A stretch of DNA of 5,511 nt. Source: Chloroflexota bacterium (lineage in GTDB: Bacteria > Chloroflexota > UBA6077 > JADZDV01). The stretch is taken from NCBI GenBank assembly GCA_020850915.1, contig JADZDV010000467.1, positions 1 through 5,511 on the forward strand, read 5' to 3'. Below the pieces are notes generated by a model. It made no database searches and was not told the origin of the DNA. It worked only from the letters and a program-made list of their open reading frames with translations. The position numbers were made by a program, and so were the translations under genes. This document shows positions 5,340-5,511 of the stretch, one piece after another (position 1 is the first letter of the stretch; each line of letters begins with the position of its first letter).

Positions 5340-5511
5340 CTACGGGGCAGGCGACCATTCATTCGCAAGCTCGCTGGCCGGTGTGAGGACGACGAGTGCG
5401 TCGACCAGTCGCGCGCCGTCTCCTTCGGATCGGACCATCACCGGGTTCAGGTCCAGCTCTGACAGGCGCGGGCCGAGGTCGGCGGCGAGTCGGGACACCC
5501 GTTGGATGACC
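5340..5511 (-). CDS. Acyl-CoA ligase (NDP-forming), ATP-grasp C-terminal end, partial
   Basis: Only the last 56 residues are present; the gene enters from the right edge and ends at a TAG (complement of 5340-5342). The segment RLSELDLNPVMVRSEG followed by ARLVDALVVL (within residues 15-42) is the characteristic end of the ATP-grasp domain in NDP-forming acetyl/acyl-CoA synthetases, relatives of succinyl-CoA synthetase beta chains. The conserved E-x-D-x-N-P motif contributes to the nucleotide/metal site. These enzymes interconvert acyl-CoA and the free acid while making or using ATP. The catalytic CoA-binding domains lie outside the window, so subunit layout and substrate are unknown. The frame stays open to the edge. 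Confidence 0.78.
   Translation of the reverse strand, partial: VIQRVSRLAADLGPRLSELDLNPVMVRSEGDGARLVDALVVLTPASELANEWSPAP

Overview
This is high-GC bacterial DNA with dense, short-spaced genes, GGAGG-type ribosome binding sites and frequent GTG starts. The gene mix is a DUF815 AAA+ ATPase, a GerW/YtfJ-family protein, a metal-dependent amidohydrolase and an NDP-forming acyl-CoA ligase of the ATP-grasp type. This would suit a Chloroflexota (Thermomicrobia-like) or actinobacterial genome. The assignment is an inference from style and content; no marker gene is present.

Layout. Positions 1-473 hold no convincing gene; there is a long inverted repeat near the left edge and a possible -10 element just before the first gene. 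Three plus-strand genes follow: a DUF815-family ATPase (474-1853), a fumarylacetoacetate hydrolase (FAH) family enzyme (1887-2885), and a small, probably secreted staphylococcal-nuclease-like protein (2839-3387) whose best start lies inside the FAH gene. The minus-strand GerW/YtfJ-family membrane protein (3439-3864) converges on these, with a GC-rich hairpin between the two stops. A 69-base divergent intergenic region then leads to a plus-strand amidohydrolase of the prolidase/imidazolonepropionase-like class (3934-5172). After a second convergent gap with a strong hairpin, the C-terminal end of a minus-strand acyl-CoA ligase (NDP-forming, ATP-grasp) enters from the right edge.

Functionally this looks like an ordinary chromosomal stretch. 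FAH, amidohydrolase and acyl-CoA ligase are catabolic enzyme classes, but nothing in the sequence joins them into one pathway. I found no tRNA, rRNA, CRISPR array, transposase or phage gene. The points most worth a second look are the divergent promoter region, where both genes start from nearly identical inverted RBS-GTG blocks; the nuclease-like protein lacking several catalytic residues; and the membrane-anchored, glycine-rich GerW-like protein, whose coding strand carries a G-quadruplex motif.
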